Source of the DNA: Bedellia somnulentella
Lineage: Eukaryota > Arthropoda > Insecta > Lepidoptera > Bedelliidae
Reading direction: 5' to 3'
Length of the DNA: 64,000 nt
Assembly (NCBI GenBank): GCA_963576735.1
Contig: OY755177.1
Location: forward strand, 62,001-126,000
The notes under the pieces were generated by a model. That model was not told the origin of the DNA and ran no database searches. It was given only the letters and a program-made list of their open reading frames with translations. The translations under genes were made by a program, and so were the position numbers. Below are positions 1 through 13,218 of the stretch, in pieces. The number at the start of each line of letters is the position of its first letter. The first letter of the stretch is position 1.

Positions 1-468
1 AAAACGTCAATCACCCTGTAACTTTTTATCAATTCTCTGCGTTTGATTAAAAATTGGTATCTTTTTTTAAATTTAAATAATGTTTGGGTGGGTTACCCTG
101 ATCACGCAACTGAAAACCATGCACGGTGGTTCGAATTTAATTTGATTATATTATTATTATTACAAAATGTTTGTGACAAATGATATTTGACAATTTAATC
201 ATTCAATGCATAAAACCTGTATATTAATAACAAGTCTGTATCTTGCAAGATAAGCATTACATACTTTTATGTAACTGAACCGAAACAACTTAGTTTATAC
301 ACTTACTTTTTATGTAATAACGTCATCGTTACAATTAAAGAGCGGATTGTAGGTGTTCGTTCATTAATGATTTTATCGGTATTGAACTACCCTGGAGAAG
401 TATTTAGTATATTTAGAATTAAAGAAACTAATGTAAAGATTACAATATAAATATTTCAGAAACATGGT

Positions 469-711
469 TTATACATACATACATACATATACTCACGGCC
501 ATAATTCTCAAAAAGGGGTGGCCAGAGCTTCAGAGCTAGGAACTCGTCAGTAACATTTGGAAGTTGATAGGGGAGGGTATAAGCTGTTTGAAATAATGGG
601 ACTCCAACAGAATCGCCAAAAACCACTTTAAAAGGCCCCATACCCTTAGTTGCCTCTTACGACACCCGTGGGTAGAAAGGGGTACTGACATTCTGAGCCG
701 GCACTACTTGG
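469..711 (-). mobile_element. SINE-A copy (TATG-tailed)
   Basis: Starts with the inverted tail (CATA repeats then TATACTCACGGC) and ends near AGCCGGCACTAC. About 245 bp is the family's full length. No clear tRNA A/B boxes; GGTTGGAGACCC in the better copies is a weak box-B resemblance. Confidence 0.85.
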
Positions 712-737
712 TTTGTGTCAATAGTTTACTAACATGC

Positions 738-957
738 TTATCACGGCAATCCATCTCAAAAAGGGCTAGCTATAGCACTAGAATTAGAAGTTCCTCGGTC
801 TCTTTTAAAATGCAAAGTACAATTAGATTGCAATATAAACAATAATTAGTTATGGGTCTCTAGCCATATCGCCCAAGAATGACTTAGAGAACCTCATTAC
901 CCTAACCCGCCTCTTACCACATCCTCGGGATGAAGCCAAGTCAAGCACTACACAGCT
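738..957 (-). mobile_element. SINE-A copy, degenerate
   Basis: Diverged copy next to the previous one, ending AAGCACTACACAGC. Confidence 0.6.
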
Positions 958-960
958 TTG

Positions 961-1729
961 TTATTGTGGAGATTGTTTGGAAATCATTTTACAGGCTTCA
1001 TGTGATATAATTGATCGTCCAAATTTTACACACTGAACACTGTGAAGTACAGTCTATAAGGGATCCAAGGTTGTCATAATGCGATCATTATTGCGATAAG
1101 ACTGCCTAATGGATTGGTAAAAAAGCTCATAAAGTGTTTTGTTTGATTCTTGAAATTTAATAAATATGGTAAAAATAATTAAGATTATATTATGTAATGG
1201 TTATTTATGAATCACATGACACTTCGTTAAGTGAAAGGCAATTATAAGATAAAATTATAGAAAATTCATATAGTACTGTAATAACTCTATTGAAGCAAAA
1301 TTTATTGACGATAAAAGGTGTTATGTCATGGAAGTCGACTCTGACAAAACCAGGAAACAGGGCCACAAAATATAAGGCGTCGATACTTTCTAAAGGGAAA
1401 AAATCCACATGATATATCGGACCAGATATCTATAATTTAGATGTCGACGGCCTCGGAACAAGCAGAAAGCAAAACGGCATCACTTTCATTGAGGTGACGG
1501 AGGTTGTTACAAAGTTAGCGTATCCAGTTGGTGGACGCCTCCATCGCCGTCACCGGTGTAACACCATTGTTAGCCGCTTACACTATGAGCTAATGTTCTG
1601 CGATTTAACGACTTTTTAGCGTTTCGATTACGGAATATGTTCATTTCTATCGTTAAAGAATATTGTTAGTGTTCCAAACAGCTTTTCTGCTTCTATTTCT
1701 AGCTTTAAACATAAGTCGGTAAGAGTGGA
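961..1729. other. No gene recognised
   Basis: AT-rich; a moderately GC-rich patch at 1435-1560 gives no recognisable frame. Confidence 0.5.
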
Positions 1730-1965
1730 CAATGTGAATGGGTGCCTGTGGAAGCGAACAATTAGGATAGGATTATCCAGGCTCAACAAGCAAATTCCTA
1801 GAAAAAATATAAACAAAAAGCAAATCAGTATAGTAACAGCAGTCCTGTTATTTTGGGTGTTACAGCCCTATTGTGCAGAGCATGCATTGAAAAAGAAGAA
1901 GAAACTGCGTACGTGCTCCTAGATTGTACCGGCGTCGAATTTAGTAACGCAAACGAGCGAAAGTG
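1730..1965 (+). mobile_element. LINE remnant, RNase H / C-terminal zinc-knuckle end
   Basis: In + frame the sequence reads LLCRACIEKEEETAYVLLDC, the CxxC...ET...C motif that ends many Jockey/R1-type LINE ORF2 proteins. WKRTIRIGLS upstream fits the preceding conserved block. Frame broken; no tail seen. Confidence 0.6.
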
Positions 1966-4264
1966 TTCGAGGACTACTACTTCTATCTACGTATAATATA
2001 TACGTTAAGTCTATACTTACATCACGTCACGTCATCAGAATACGTCATCTCGTGGCTAAAGTCATCCTACAATACAATAAAATAGTTTTAAAATTATTTT
2101 TCTAAAGTGAAAAACAACTGGTTTTAATAAAGAAAAGATATTATGAAAACTTCTCATAAAACAATAACCCACAAAAAGAAAATAATAAAACTAAAAACTT
2201 GTTCTTTTGTTATATAATAATACTATACAAGATTTACAGATAAGGTCACGAACTTTTGTGCAATGACGGCCAAATATATTCATCCGTTAGTTTGACATCC
2301 GAAAAGAAAAGGTCCTACATGCGGCGCGAGTTCAAATCGTTTCCTATTATGTAAGTGGTAGCGAGTGGAACGGCGCGAGTCACGTAACGAGCGGACCGTC
2401 CGCGCCTACTGTCACTACTATCCAAACGTACTGTCACCAAAACTCGCGGGTTCTGACAATGATAGTGTAGCGTATTGTATCTTCATTGAGCTTATTGTGC
2501 GATAATTTTTTTCTCAATGTTTCTAAGGCACCTTTTTTCTATACGTAAACCAATACAAATAAATGCAAATTTTAGAATTTTAATGTTTTCGATCATTAGC
2601 AAGTTTTGAAATATATTTATTTAGTTCATTTCATGGCAAATTATAGTTCAAGGAGTTGAAATTACACTTCCGGCAGTTAATAGTCCATTGATTATTTATT
2701 GTTATGCTTTCTTACAAAAAAGGAAGTATTTGTTCACGTAATAGGTGTATCAATTGAACGCGTTGGCGCGCCCTGGTTTGGTTGGAGGTCAGAGGCCAAC
2801 TAGATGCAAGACTTGAATAATAGTTATATGAAATGAAGAAAAGAGGATGCACTTATATCATCATCCGGTAACTGTCTACTAAAAGTATAACTGACTAATA
2901 AGATTATGTATCACTGATTGATGATAGAAATGAGATCAAATAGAGAGTGTGCTCAATAAAGCAGGAGACTGAAGCGTAGAGATCAAAAGTGCATGTATGA
3001 ATATTTTGATGAACGTAGGTGAAGCTCGTGAGGTTTTCAAGGATCAAACAAACGATACGGTTAAAGCTAAATGAAATGATGGCTATAAAATTATATTTTG
3101 TAACATAGAGAATGCAATCTAATGCATTTATAAAAGGCCAGCCTTGGCTTGATGTAATTTGAACAAGTTTGCTCCATTAGAAAGATTTGGTCGGTAGTAA
3201 AGACGTAATTGACAGAAATCGTTTTGAAACCAACTTGTCTGACCACAACTTTACGGTTACAAGTTATATGTCTACTTAATCTTTATTTGAGTATTCGGAT
3301 TCATTGATCCTTTTACTTTGTCATCTGATTTTATTTATGATCACATAGATAGCTTTTCTTGTTCGCATTGATTTTTTATAAAATTGATTGCCTGCCTCGG
3401 AAACCAATCCCGCTATCTGACATAACCCAAAGTTTCGTAAAATTAAAATACATTTATCTATGTGGCATGTCAGCGAGATGCCACATAATATAGATTATCA
3501 AATGAAAATACAAACTTAATTAAAAACAACCGATACAATTTTCTGACTTTAGACATTAGCTCATCTACTAGTAGATTTGCAAATAGAATGTAATGCATTA
3601 ATTTAATGGAACATTCACCAAATTAATATGATTGCATCACTGCCCATTCCGTAATAATATAAATACGAGCGCATTACCAAGTAGGTGCGATTGCTCTTAC
3701 AAATACGAGTGTATGATTCCGAGCGTTACATATCCGTTACATGACCTGTGTGTGTCGGCTGAAACTTAAGAAATATCATGAAACAATTATATTACGCTTA
3801 TATAGGCCAACTTTGAGGAATAATGTTTCTCAACTCGACCGATTTTATATTTGTTTGATGATAAATTCTATGGTTAAAAGATGCCGTGTCTTCCAGAAAA
3901 ATCTGGCAACTATTGTTTAGTGTTCAACGTAGATTTTCATTTGTTTATGTTTGTTTTTGCTATATAATCCCACTGCGGAACGAAAGCCTAGTTTCCCCTG
4001 CTCGCTTTACTGTTATTTGTTGAGAATTATACTTTTTTAACGAAATTAAATCAATGAAATTAGCTTTAATCTTGAATCACTGAGTATTCTATCAAATTAG
4101 GTATCAACATTTGGTTCCGGATTAACAGAATAATCATTTCTGTAGATACAGTAAAAGAACACTTTCGGCCTGTCCAAAGGAAGAAGTGAGGCCGCTTCAC
4201 CAGAAACTCAGCCTCGGTATTTTTGATATCTTATATACCTTACATGACTACAAAATACGAAAAG
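1966..4264. other. Gene-free, apart from the RTE fragment at 2925
   Basis: No splice-bounded coding segment seen. A GC-rich patch at 2310-2450 is unexplained. Confidence 0.5.
2925..3070 (+). mobile_element. RTE LINE 3' fragment, degenerate
   Basis: Matches the segment from the last helix to the EAREV motif of the RTE ORF; no tail preserved. Confidence 0.6.
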
Positions 4265-4465
4265 TACATACATACATATACAAATACTCACGGCTGTAAA
4301 TCCCTAGAAGGGGTAGCAGAGCTTTTGGAAATGTGAGTGGGGAAAAGATGGTAAAAATAAAGGTTGTTGGTGATGGGTCTCCAACCACATCGACCGTTAG
4401 TAGCCTCTTACGTAAACCCACCGGAAGAAAAGGGATAGTGCTATTCTAAGTCGACACTACACAGC
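4265..4465 (-). mobile_element. SINE-A copy
   Basis: Internally deleted; inverted tail at left and CGACACTACACAGC at right. Confidence 0.85.
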
Positions 4466-4720
4466 ATACGAAAATACAAAATACGAAAAGTATTCACTTG
4501 TATCAAATAATTTCCCCATCTTTATATTACTTTTGGTCACCTCCTCATCGCAATCCAAAAATATTAAATTGCGCATTGTTTAAAATACATCATACACCAT
4601 CTTTACCACTATCTTATTATTCATTAGAGTAACTATGGTCTTCTTTATCGATCTTAATAGGACTACTAGATCATCGGCTATCTTTGTTCACGTTCACACT
4701 CTTTTTAAATGTAACAGACA

Positions 4721-4969
4721 ACATACATGCATACATATACTCACGGCTATGAATCCCTTGAAGGGGTAACCAGAGCTAGGGAATCAGAATTTCCTCAGCC
4801 ACTTTTGGAAGTTGCGCGGGGAAAAGATGGTGAAATAAAGGTTTTCGGTGATGGGTCTCCATTCGCATCGCCCAAAAAATCCTTGAAAGCCCCAATACCG
4901 TTAGTCGCCTCTTACGTATACCCACCGGAAGAAATGGGGTAGTGTTATTCTAAGCCGACACTACACGGC
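4721..4969 (-). mobile_element. SINE-A copy, full length
   Basis: Complete from inverted tail to CGACACTACACGGC. Confidence 0.88.
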
Positions 4970-5156
4970 AAATATTAAAGAACAGATTGATCAGCCACAG
5001 AGACGCTTCACAACTGAGTCTCACCTTTGTTCTGCTAGTTGTGCATCCCATTAATCCAGATTGAGCATTTGTTAAGCAAAATTAGAGCATGTGAGGGTCG
5101 TTGTCAGAAACAAGCGTAGCTAGTACTGAGTACTTATTAACCTCTACTAACTATTT

Positions 5157-5397
5157 GCTGTGTAGTGTCAGCTTAGAATAGCACAACCCCATTTTTCCAT
5201 GGGTGATCGTAAGAGGCGACTAAGGGTATCGGAACTTTTTAAGTGATTTTCGGGCGATGCGGTTGGAGACCCATAACCAAAAACATTTTTTTTACAATCT
5301 TTTTCCCACTAAATTTCCAAATATGGCTAAAGAAGTTGCCGATTCTGAAGCTCTGAGTACCCCTTTTAGAGATTTATAGCCGTGAGAATATGTATGA
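5157..5397 (+). mobile_element. SINE-A copy with target-site duplication
   Basis: 241 bp between exact repeats ACTAACTATTT at 5146-5156 and 5398-5408. This defines the family's ends as GCTGTGTAG and the GTGAG...TATG tail. Confidence 0.92.
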
Positions 5398-5980
5398 ACT
5401 AACTATTTATCTAGCTGCTTTTAAAATATTTATCCGGATATGAATTAGTATTTGCTTGATGATAAAGTTCAAATGTGTTGTGTGAACTCGCAATACCAAT
5501 TTATAAGTAAGAGTTGTGTTAAGATTGAAAGTGAGTAAAAGTTACGTCGGAACCAAACTATTGTTAGTCAGTTTTCACACAAACGTGCTTTTCTTTAGCT
5601 ATTGAATTAATTATCTTTTCATAGCTTCGTTTACTGTTCTATTAAAGGTTTGATAGTGTATTTTCACGTTTTGCAAGATTAATAAATTAATACATACATA
5701 GCTAATAGATTCCTCTGTCGTACGACGAGAGGTCAATGGCCAAAACATTGCCAAAGAGATTCAATCAAAATACAAATAAATATGTAAAAGTTGGCAACAA
5801 TAAATATATGAAGAATATTATAGATAGAGATGCAACAATGGTGAGATTGCAAAGTTTAAATTTTAAATTTTAATTAACTATAACTAACTAATGACGACGA
5901 GAGAAAGACATTAAAAAGACAGTTAAAAATGAAATGTCTGGTTGTCATAAACGCTGGTCCATTTACAGACCTATATACAT

Positions 5981-6020
5981 AGTATTTTCTAAGACTTTCG
6001 CGATTGCACATTACATTTCG
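5981..6020 (+). mobile_element. Penelope-end scrap
   Basis: GTATTTTCTAAGACTTTC followed by GCGATTGCACATTA matches the outer end of the two Penelope relics at 19841 and 47751. Confidence 0.45.
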
Positions 6021-6086
6021 GTTATTTAAAACCAAGTTATTACCAAGTTTCCATTATATTATCCAACAAACGGAGGTTAGATATCG

Positions 6087-6514
6087 ATGTGAAGTGAAGG
6101 CAGTAGAAATGAGGTCCCTCGGAAAAAAAATCTTAGGCTATGTGATCCAGTGAGAAACAGAGTGATTTGTGAAAAGTGTGGTGTGAAAGATGATATTGTA
6201 AGAAGAAAAAGGAATGATGAGATGGTTTGGGCACATATAGAGGATGGATAATAGGAAATTGGCTAAAGGGATCTATAGCGCTAATGTGAAAGGTAATGTT
6301 AGTAGAAGACGACCAAGGAGAACATACCTGCACCAAATAGAGTGTGCTCAAAAAGCAGGCGTCTGAGGTGTCCGACTAAAAGAGCATATAAGACAATATT
6401 GATGGATGTAATCGAATCGAGAGAGGTTTTCCAGGATCGTACGAAGTGACAATCGATAGTCTCTGCACAACCCAATGGGAACTAATGGCGTGAGTATATG
6501 TATGTATTCACTCA
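6087..6514 (+). mobile_element. RTE LINE 3' fragment, decayed
   Basis: Same C-terminal region (AVEMRSLGK-like, then the end of the ORF) with indels. Ends GGCGTGAGTATATGTATG. Confidence 0.8.
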
Positions 6515-7329
6515 CAATATCCGATCCGGTTGACTGTGAGGTAATTCACATAAAAATATTAACTTTTACGTATTCTGACAATCATTTACAAATACAGCTA
6601 AAGCTATAAACATTTTACAAAAAATTAGAAGATGTTTGTAGTGCCCTGTATTTTGTTCATAGTTAGTAAAACAAGTATCCGTTAATTTCTACCTGTAGAT
6701 GTCGCATTAGTTTAGTAAATGAAGAATGTAGAATAATATTTATTAGGGACCCGTACTTAAGGTAAAACGGAGACTTTTACGAAGGCTTCACGTTCCGTCT
6801 GCCCCTCTGTTGCCAAGTTTAATCTTATGAGTCGTGATAAGCAGGTGAGAAATTCTAATTTAACTATTTATATTAAATAATAATCTAATACAATGTAATA
6901 TATATAAGGGAGGCATTCATAAAACAGACAAGTTTTTTTTGCCGATTTTATAGATAAATTGTTCGAGAACCATTTGTTCGCGATTGGCCGATTTTGTAAC
7001 TATGTCTCACCTTCCAAATCTTAACGTTTTTATTATTTTCGAAGTTTATTATTATTATTATAATTCTATAGTTTTTTATTATAGCAGAGAATAGAACAAG
7101 GTTCATATTTAATTGATTTAAATTTATTTCGTATCAGATTTCTCAGACATGTCTGTTTTGTTTATATGCGTATCTAATCTATTAACAATTATATTGACTC
7201 TTTAAAATTTATACTAAAAGACATAATTATTCTAACTTTGATATTTAAAACGGTGTGTCTGCATTGTTTTTGTATTACATACTGGCTCTTCACACGCGAC
7301 TACGTCCACGCACACTATTTTGAATCATT

Positions 7330-7715
7330 TTTAGGGTTCCGTACCAAAAGGTAAAACAGGACCTTATTACTAAGCCTCCGGTGTCTGTCTGTCTTCAGGC
7401 TGTATCTTATAAATTTTCACAAGTTATGTATTTCTGCAGCCACTACAACAGCAAATACCAAAAAAAATAAAAAAAATATATCCCCATACAATAAAAGTGT
7501 TTTTGTGTCTTTTTGCTAAATATTAAAAACGGTATTAAAAAATTAGACGCTTCAAATTTATACAGAATATTTACTTATAGATTACCTTTCAATATAAATA
7601 ATTAAATGACAATAAAGTAAATATCAAAGGGGAGCTCCCATACAAAAAACATGTTTTTCTACATAGATGATAGTACGGTACACTTCCTGCACGAGCCGAC
7701 TCGCACTTGGCCGGT
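7330..7715. repeat. Lepidopteran interspersed repeat
   Basis: Runs from TTAGGGTTCCGTACC to GACTCGCACTTGGCCGG, boundary phrases I recognise from many lepidopteran genomic repeats. A related piece lies at 6745-6820. No ORF seen. Confidence 0.5.
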
Positions 7716-8409
7716 TTTTTACTATTTTGTAGGGAATAATAAGCGAGTTCGAATTGAAATGACCCGTGTTAGATTATCGAGATCGAGATCCGGCCAGTAA
7801 TAGTATCTAAGTGATCCGTGGAAATACAAACAGACAGTATGTTTTATCTTCTAAAATATTATATTTGCCTATTGTGTCTGCAATATTTCACATTCAATCG
7901 GTTCTGTAAAATGAATATTCAAGGTACCCCGGGACAGTTTTGTTATACAAATACATATAAAGAGGTTAGGTTGTTTGTAATTCGGGCTATGCTTCTGAAC
8001 CGATCAAGAAAATTCTTTATCAATCTGACGGAAAAAATATGTGGCTGGCGTAATTCTAGTAGATAAGAAAATATATGAAGAATCGCTATCATAAAATTTG
8101 GGAGGTAAAATCACCACTTTATGCAGCAGAATGTACTCAAAATAAATAAAATTAAGTGTTTCTAAGAGATATTTAATTTATGACATTTGTATTATTGCTC
8201 TGGATGATATATTACTTAAAATTAAATATTCATTTTAAACTTTTGTTTTTGTACATTTCCATATAGAAATTTCTTGTCATGTTTTTCTCCAATTATGGTT
8301 CAATATATTAATGTTTACTAACCTAACAATATATTAACCATCATTGAAACAAAAATTAAACCATAATTATCTTACTAAATTATATTTTTTACAATACAAT
8401 TTAACTGAA

Positions 8410-8451
8410 ACGTTTGCGCTCAATACGTAATTACGTATTACGCGCAAACGT
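8410..8451. repeat. 42-bp imperfect palindrome
   Basis: ACGTTTGCGC ... ATACGTAATTACGTAT ... GCGCAAACGT. The arms differ only at a three-base step. Confidence 0.6.
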
Positions 8452-9362
8452 AAAATACATCGTAACTTGTTGTTTTTTTTAAAAACAAACCGTCAGCGCG
8501 AACATTAAAATTACTTTCAACAAACAGAACGACTTTCCATTTCAAGTACAATTTCATTTAGCTTACCTTAAAATTACCGATCATCCTGTTCCTTGTTCGG
8601 AAAAAACTAAAGTTAAATGTCTCTCACTCTCACCAAGCACTACACAGTATGTGAGACAAGGACCACTATATATACGTCAAAGCCAGTACACGAGTCAACC
8701 GCCAAAATTGCATTCAACTTTCGCGCGCGTGCGTTCGTCTGCCGTGCAACATTCACTCTCACTGCTGGTTTTACTACTATTTCTTTATAAACTTGGCCCC
8801 CCACTTGCCAGCACTTTATTATCTCATAATGTCTGTTATCTTCATCAATTTGGGGTAATCTTCCAAGAATCTGACTGTTATAAATTGTAGGTGGTGCGAG
8901 GATCGCCGTTTATAAAATATCTAGTGTATTTGGAAACGTCGAAACGCTCTGATGTCTGTTACTGTAAACTATCAAAAGCATCGACTACCTACTACCTTTG
9001 TACTGATGTACTTAATTAATAATTTAATTTGATAGAATGTGGTGTAATTTAAAGTTATGCATAAATTATGATTCCCATCGTAATGTTTCCAGCGAATAGA
9101 CGCCCGCCGGAAAGATCTGACTTCTCCAGAGATTTCCTTGTTCTATTTAAAAAATCTTACGATCATTACAATTATAATAAAAATGTTAATAAGCTCGCAT
9201 CCATTGGGTACTTACTGCGATCTCGCACTAGTCATCCGCATATTCTAAGAGTGTCCTGCCACGCGCCGTTTAGTTGGCATGTCTACCTCAATCCAGAACA
9301 TATGAGTCTAAAAAAATAGTTCCATTCTGTTAATCTATTCAATACTTATAGCATATGTTTAA

Positions 9363-9493
9363 ACATACATACATATACTCACGGCTACAAATCTCTAGAA
9401 GGGATAGCCAGAACTAAGGAATTAAAAATTCCTCAGCCACTTTTGGAAGTTGAGTGGGGAAAAGATGATAAAATAAAGGTTGTTGGTGATGGG
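9363..9493 (-). mobile_element. SINE-A copy, 5'-truncated
   Basis: Tail half only. Lies head-to-head with the next copy, 15 bp apart. Confidence 0.85.
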
Positions 9494-9508
9494 TATAAAC
9501 ATAACTAC

Positions 9509-9756
9509 TTAATTTTGCCGTTTAGTGCCGGCTAAGAATGTCGCTACCACTTTCTACCACGGGTGTCGTAAAAGGCGACTAAGGGTATTGGGACTTTTTA
9601 TTGGATTTTTGGGCGATGCGCTTGGAGTCCCATCACCAAAAACCTTTATTTTACCGCCTTTTCCCCACTCAACTTCCAAAAGTGGCTGAGGAATTTATAA
9701 TTCCTTGGCCCTGGCTACCCGTTCTAGGGAATTATAGCCGTGAGTATATGTATGTA
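9509..9756 (+). mobile_element. SINE-A copy with target-site duplication
   Basis: Complete; TACTTAATTT precedes the head and follows the tail. Confidence 0.88.
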
Positions 9757-10089
9757 TGTACTTAATTTAATATAAATGTTCCATCATTGCATTACACAAT
9801 TTTAGCTGAATCATCGTCCAATCACCACCTTAGAAGCTCTGGTACCTGTTTAAGCACAGCAGGATATAATATCGGAAGAGTTTGTCATACCAATACTACT
9901 AGCCTGACTTTCAATTGGACAGTAAAAATTGTCAGTCAAAAACACAAATATGCTTTTGCTGAGAATTAATGCATTGAAAGCAGAGCGTCACCGTGACGAT
10001 ACTAGCTTAGATCAATTTGTATATACAAATCATACTTATCATATTGGTTTTGATCAGCCTCAAAAAAGTGCGTAACAACACAACTTCAG

Positions 10090-10573
10090 TATGTTGGGTT
10101 TGGGTGTGGCAGAAGAAGCATGAGAGCAGAGTGAATGCAGTAGAGATGAGGTCCCTCAGAAAAAATTGTAATGTTAGATTGTGTGACCGAGTGAGAAATA
10201 GTGTTATTCGTGAAAAGTGTGGTGTGAAAGATGATATTGTCAAAAGATAGAAAAAGGAATGTTGAGATGGTTTGGGCACATAGAGAGGATGGATGATAGA
10301 AAATTGGTAAAAGGGAGATCCCTTATAGATATAGAGCTAGTGTGGATGGTAATGTTAGTAAAGGACTACCACGGAGAACACACTTGGAACAAATTGAGAG
10401 TGTGCTCAAAAAGGCTGGCGTCCGAAGTATGAAGAATAAAAGAGCATGTATGAAAAGATTGATGGATGTAAACGAAGCTAGAGAGGTTTGTCAGGTTCGT
10501 ACGAAGTGGCGATCGATAGTCTCTGCCTACCCCAATGGGAATTAATGGCGTGAGTATATGTATGTATGTATGA
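10090..10573 (+). mobile_element. RTE LINE 3' fragment
   Basis: Encodes the C-terminal segment (VWQKKHESRVNAVEMRSLRK onward, then the SAYPNGN end) with frame breaks, followed by GGCGTGAGTATATG and a TATG tail. Confidence 0.85.
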
Positions 10574-11054
10574 TGTTCAGTATGTGAGCTTCCTTGAAGT
10601 TACTGCCACGTGGTCAAGTAATAGGATTTAAAACGTAAGATAGTGTACCGAAGTTTTTTATATAGCTTACCCTGCAGGCTATATTGGTCAACGGGATCGA
10701 TATAGTCGCCCCTCTCCTCTACCCATTCTTACCTAATGTTCTCTAAGTTTGTTTTAAATATGCGCCAAAAGAGAAAAGCGAAGGTTCGTCCATACTATAT
10801 GTATAGAGCGGCCTAAATTTCAAACATCCTTTTGTATATTGTAATCTTATCTTAACTATGTTCCGTTTACAGCTTCATGCAATATCCTACGGCTAATTAA
10901 TATAGTACATACAACATTTCCGATAGCTCATTTATTATTTGATAACGAGTTAACTGCGCTCAAATATATAAATTAAACTTGTTGCTTAAAATTACATCAG
11001 AATGTGACATGTATCTCATAACACAACCAAAAAGACGTCCGATATTTTGATGTA

Positions 11055-11309
11055 ACATACATACATATGTATATAATACTCACGGCCATAAATCCCATAA
11101 AGGGTAGCCAGAGCTGCAGAGCTAGGAACTCCTCAGCCACATTTGGAAGTTGATAGCGGAGAAGATGGTGGAAACAAAGTATCGTTGGTGATGGGACTCC
11201 GGCCGCATCGTCCAAAAACCACTTAAAACATCCCCATACCCTTAGTCGCCTCTTATGACACTAGTGGGAGAAAGGGGTAGTGAAATTCTAAGCCGGAGCT
11301 ACACGGCAA
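11055..11309 (-). mobile_element. SINE-A copy, full length
   Basis: Inverted tail to GCTACACGGC. Confidence 0.85.
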
Positions 11310-11570
11310 CACTTAGAAGTCATTCTATGTAAAACCCTAGAAATCAACTTGCTCAATGTCGAATTCTGATTTTTAATTGATGAATCAATCAAGGGATATG
11401 TGAAAGTAAAATGGAGGGAGTTATTAATTGGCCAATGAGGATATGCGATTACATGATTTCAATGAAACAGATACAAGTCAAAATTTTAAATAAGGCAAAT
11501 GTTGAAATATGTAGGTAATAGAAACTCATTAGATTCAAAAGATCATATTTGATCATATATTCAACCAATC

Positions 11571-11614
11571 AAAAGGTAACGCATATATATATATATATAT
11601 ATGCGTTACCTTTT
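11571..11614. repeat. 44-bp perfect palindrome with AT-repeat core
   Basis: AAAAGGTAACGC, then alternating AT, then the exact reverse complement. Confidence 0.9.
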
Positions 11615-12238
11615 ATTCCAATTTCTTCTTTGAAGTATTTTGTTAAATTATAAAAAAAATGCTATTTTTGGTAACTAACCTATTAGTTAATAATATTGTG
11701 CTGTTACGTTAGTACGATATTGTTGCCTTTTTTCAAGGTCAAATTACCTTTATTGCTAGACTTATACTGGTAAAAATGAAACTCAAAAATCAATTGTAAT
11801 AGTGCTTAAAGAACGTTTATATCTGATTAATAATTGATGACACGATTGTAAAAGTAATACATACACTACAGTTGCTAAGACTTCGAGTAAAACCTCAGCA
11901 GGTGATCTTCTTTGGCCGTATCCTCAAGCGCGCTTATATTAGTTAGTCCAGACATTTGTATGATACAGAAATAATGTATTTATAAAGTTTTGGTAAAAGA
12001 CCAGACCAGTATTCTCTGTCAATTGAATGCAAACGTATTGAATGACACAGTGAATAGGGATGGATACAGGCGTGCACAGGATTTAGGACGAGAGTGGGAT
12101 GTATGGATGTGTTTTTACTGAGTGTTGTTTTTTTTACCATTTTGCCAAATAAATGTCTTTTACTTTTTTACTTTACTTTTTTTAAAAGGTTATGCGTGAT
12201 CCTGTATAAGTTACAACGCTCATGTATGTATAGCTACT

Positions 12239-12262
12239 AATGTTGGGTGTGGCAGAAGAAGC
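12239..12262 (+). mobile_element. RTE LINE scrap
   Basis: 24 nt matching the GTGGCAGAAGAAGC segment of the RTE ORF. Confidence 0.45.
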
Positions 12263-12530
12263 GGGTCTATTTTTAAAAGTCTACATTAAAAGCTTTTGTG
12301 ACAATTTTACTTGCTTTAATGTTCCTATTAATACTGATATAATTAACCATAACAAATAAACGCATAACGACTATTGCATAAATTTAGCTGCCATAAACAC
12401 ATTTTGCATAAAGTTTACATGTCACAATTTAGGCTAGAACACATTTTACTGTTTTCTACAACTGTTTTAAAGGTAAACGAAACTATTATGTTTAAAAGTT
12501 AATATAGAACAGTATTATTATCTCTCAAGA

Positions 12531-12718
12531 CTCAAACGTTCACGCCGTATTATTTTCCTCGAAGGGGTGGCAAATGTACTAACACTTCTAAACGTCACGT
12601 AATGTTTTTGTTACTTGGTGATCCGGCCATCGCCCAACAGCCTTTTAAAAAGCCCCACACTCTATTCGCTTCTCACACCACTCGCAGGAAGAAATGGGAT
12701 ATTTCTATACTAAGGCGA
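12531..12718 (-). mobile_element. Composite of SINE-B end and SINE-A piece
   Basis: 12531-12604 is the 3' end of SINE-B inverted (GTTCACGCCG..., GGGGTGGCA). From about 12618 it switches to inverted SINE-A sequence (GGTGAT..CATCGCCC to GAAGAAATGGG). The switch has no tail between, so it is a deletion or recombination joint. Confidence 0.6.
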
Positions 12719-12724
12719 CCCTAT

Positions 12725-13218
12725 AAAAATAATGTACTCAAAAAGGTTGTTGTTCGGAGTATGAAGAATTTAAGTGAATTAATAAAGAGATTGATGAATG
12801 GGACTTGATAGCTCAGTGGCTCACCGCTTATCGTGCAGAGGACTACTTTTCTAATTTTTCTTTTCAAAAGACATATGTGTGGTTGATTTATCATGGTGAT
12901 AACGGTGAGGGTAACATCGTGAGGAAACCCACATGGCTGATTTGTACTTTACTTAGTCACGTGACAGTGTAGTCGGCGATAAGCCTGCCCCCTATCACGT
13001 ACAAACAAAACGTGGGTACTCTGAACACAAGGTGACGATGTCACGTGATGTTCAGAAGTATTACCTCAGGGTACCCTTCGGGGATATTCGGCGTGAACGT
13101 CTGAGTTCGAGTTTGAGATGAATGTAATAGAGGTCGAGAGGTTGCCGTCAACTAGCGATGGATAGTGTCTGCTTAACTTAATGGGAACTAATGTGGTGAG
13201 TATAAGTATGCATGTATT
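12725..13218 (+). mobile_element. RTE LINE 3' end split by a SINE-B
   Basis: RTE sequence at 12725-12800 resumes at 13117 and ends GTGGTGAGTATAAGTATG. The SINE-B between them is flanked by the duplicated octamer GATGAATG. Confidence 0.75.
12801..13116 (+). mobile_element. SINE-B, tRNA-headed, full length
   Basis: The head GATAGCTCAGTGG resembles a tRNA D-arm. The body ends GGGATATTCGGCGTGAACG and a GAGTTTGAG tail. Flanked by GATGAATG at 12793-12800 and 13117-13124, inside an RTE copy. Confidence 0.85.

Larger units (their letters stand above)
6515..9362. other. Gene-free, repeat phrases only
   Basis: Open frames at 7818, 8651 and 9068 (79-83 aa) show no family resemblance or splice context. 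Confidence 0.45.

Noticed and set aside
8651..8890. 79-codon + frame with a hydrophobic stretch
   Set aside because: A signal-like stretch alone is weak; no homology recognised and no splice partners found.
9068..9319. 83-codon + frame
   Set aside because: No recognisable domain, no clear gene context, flanked by repeats; probably chance.
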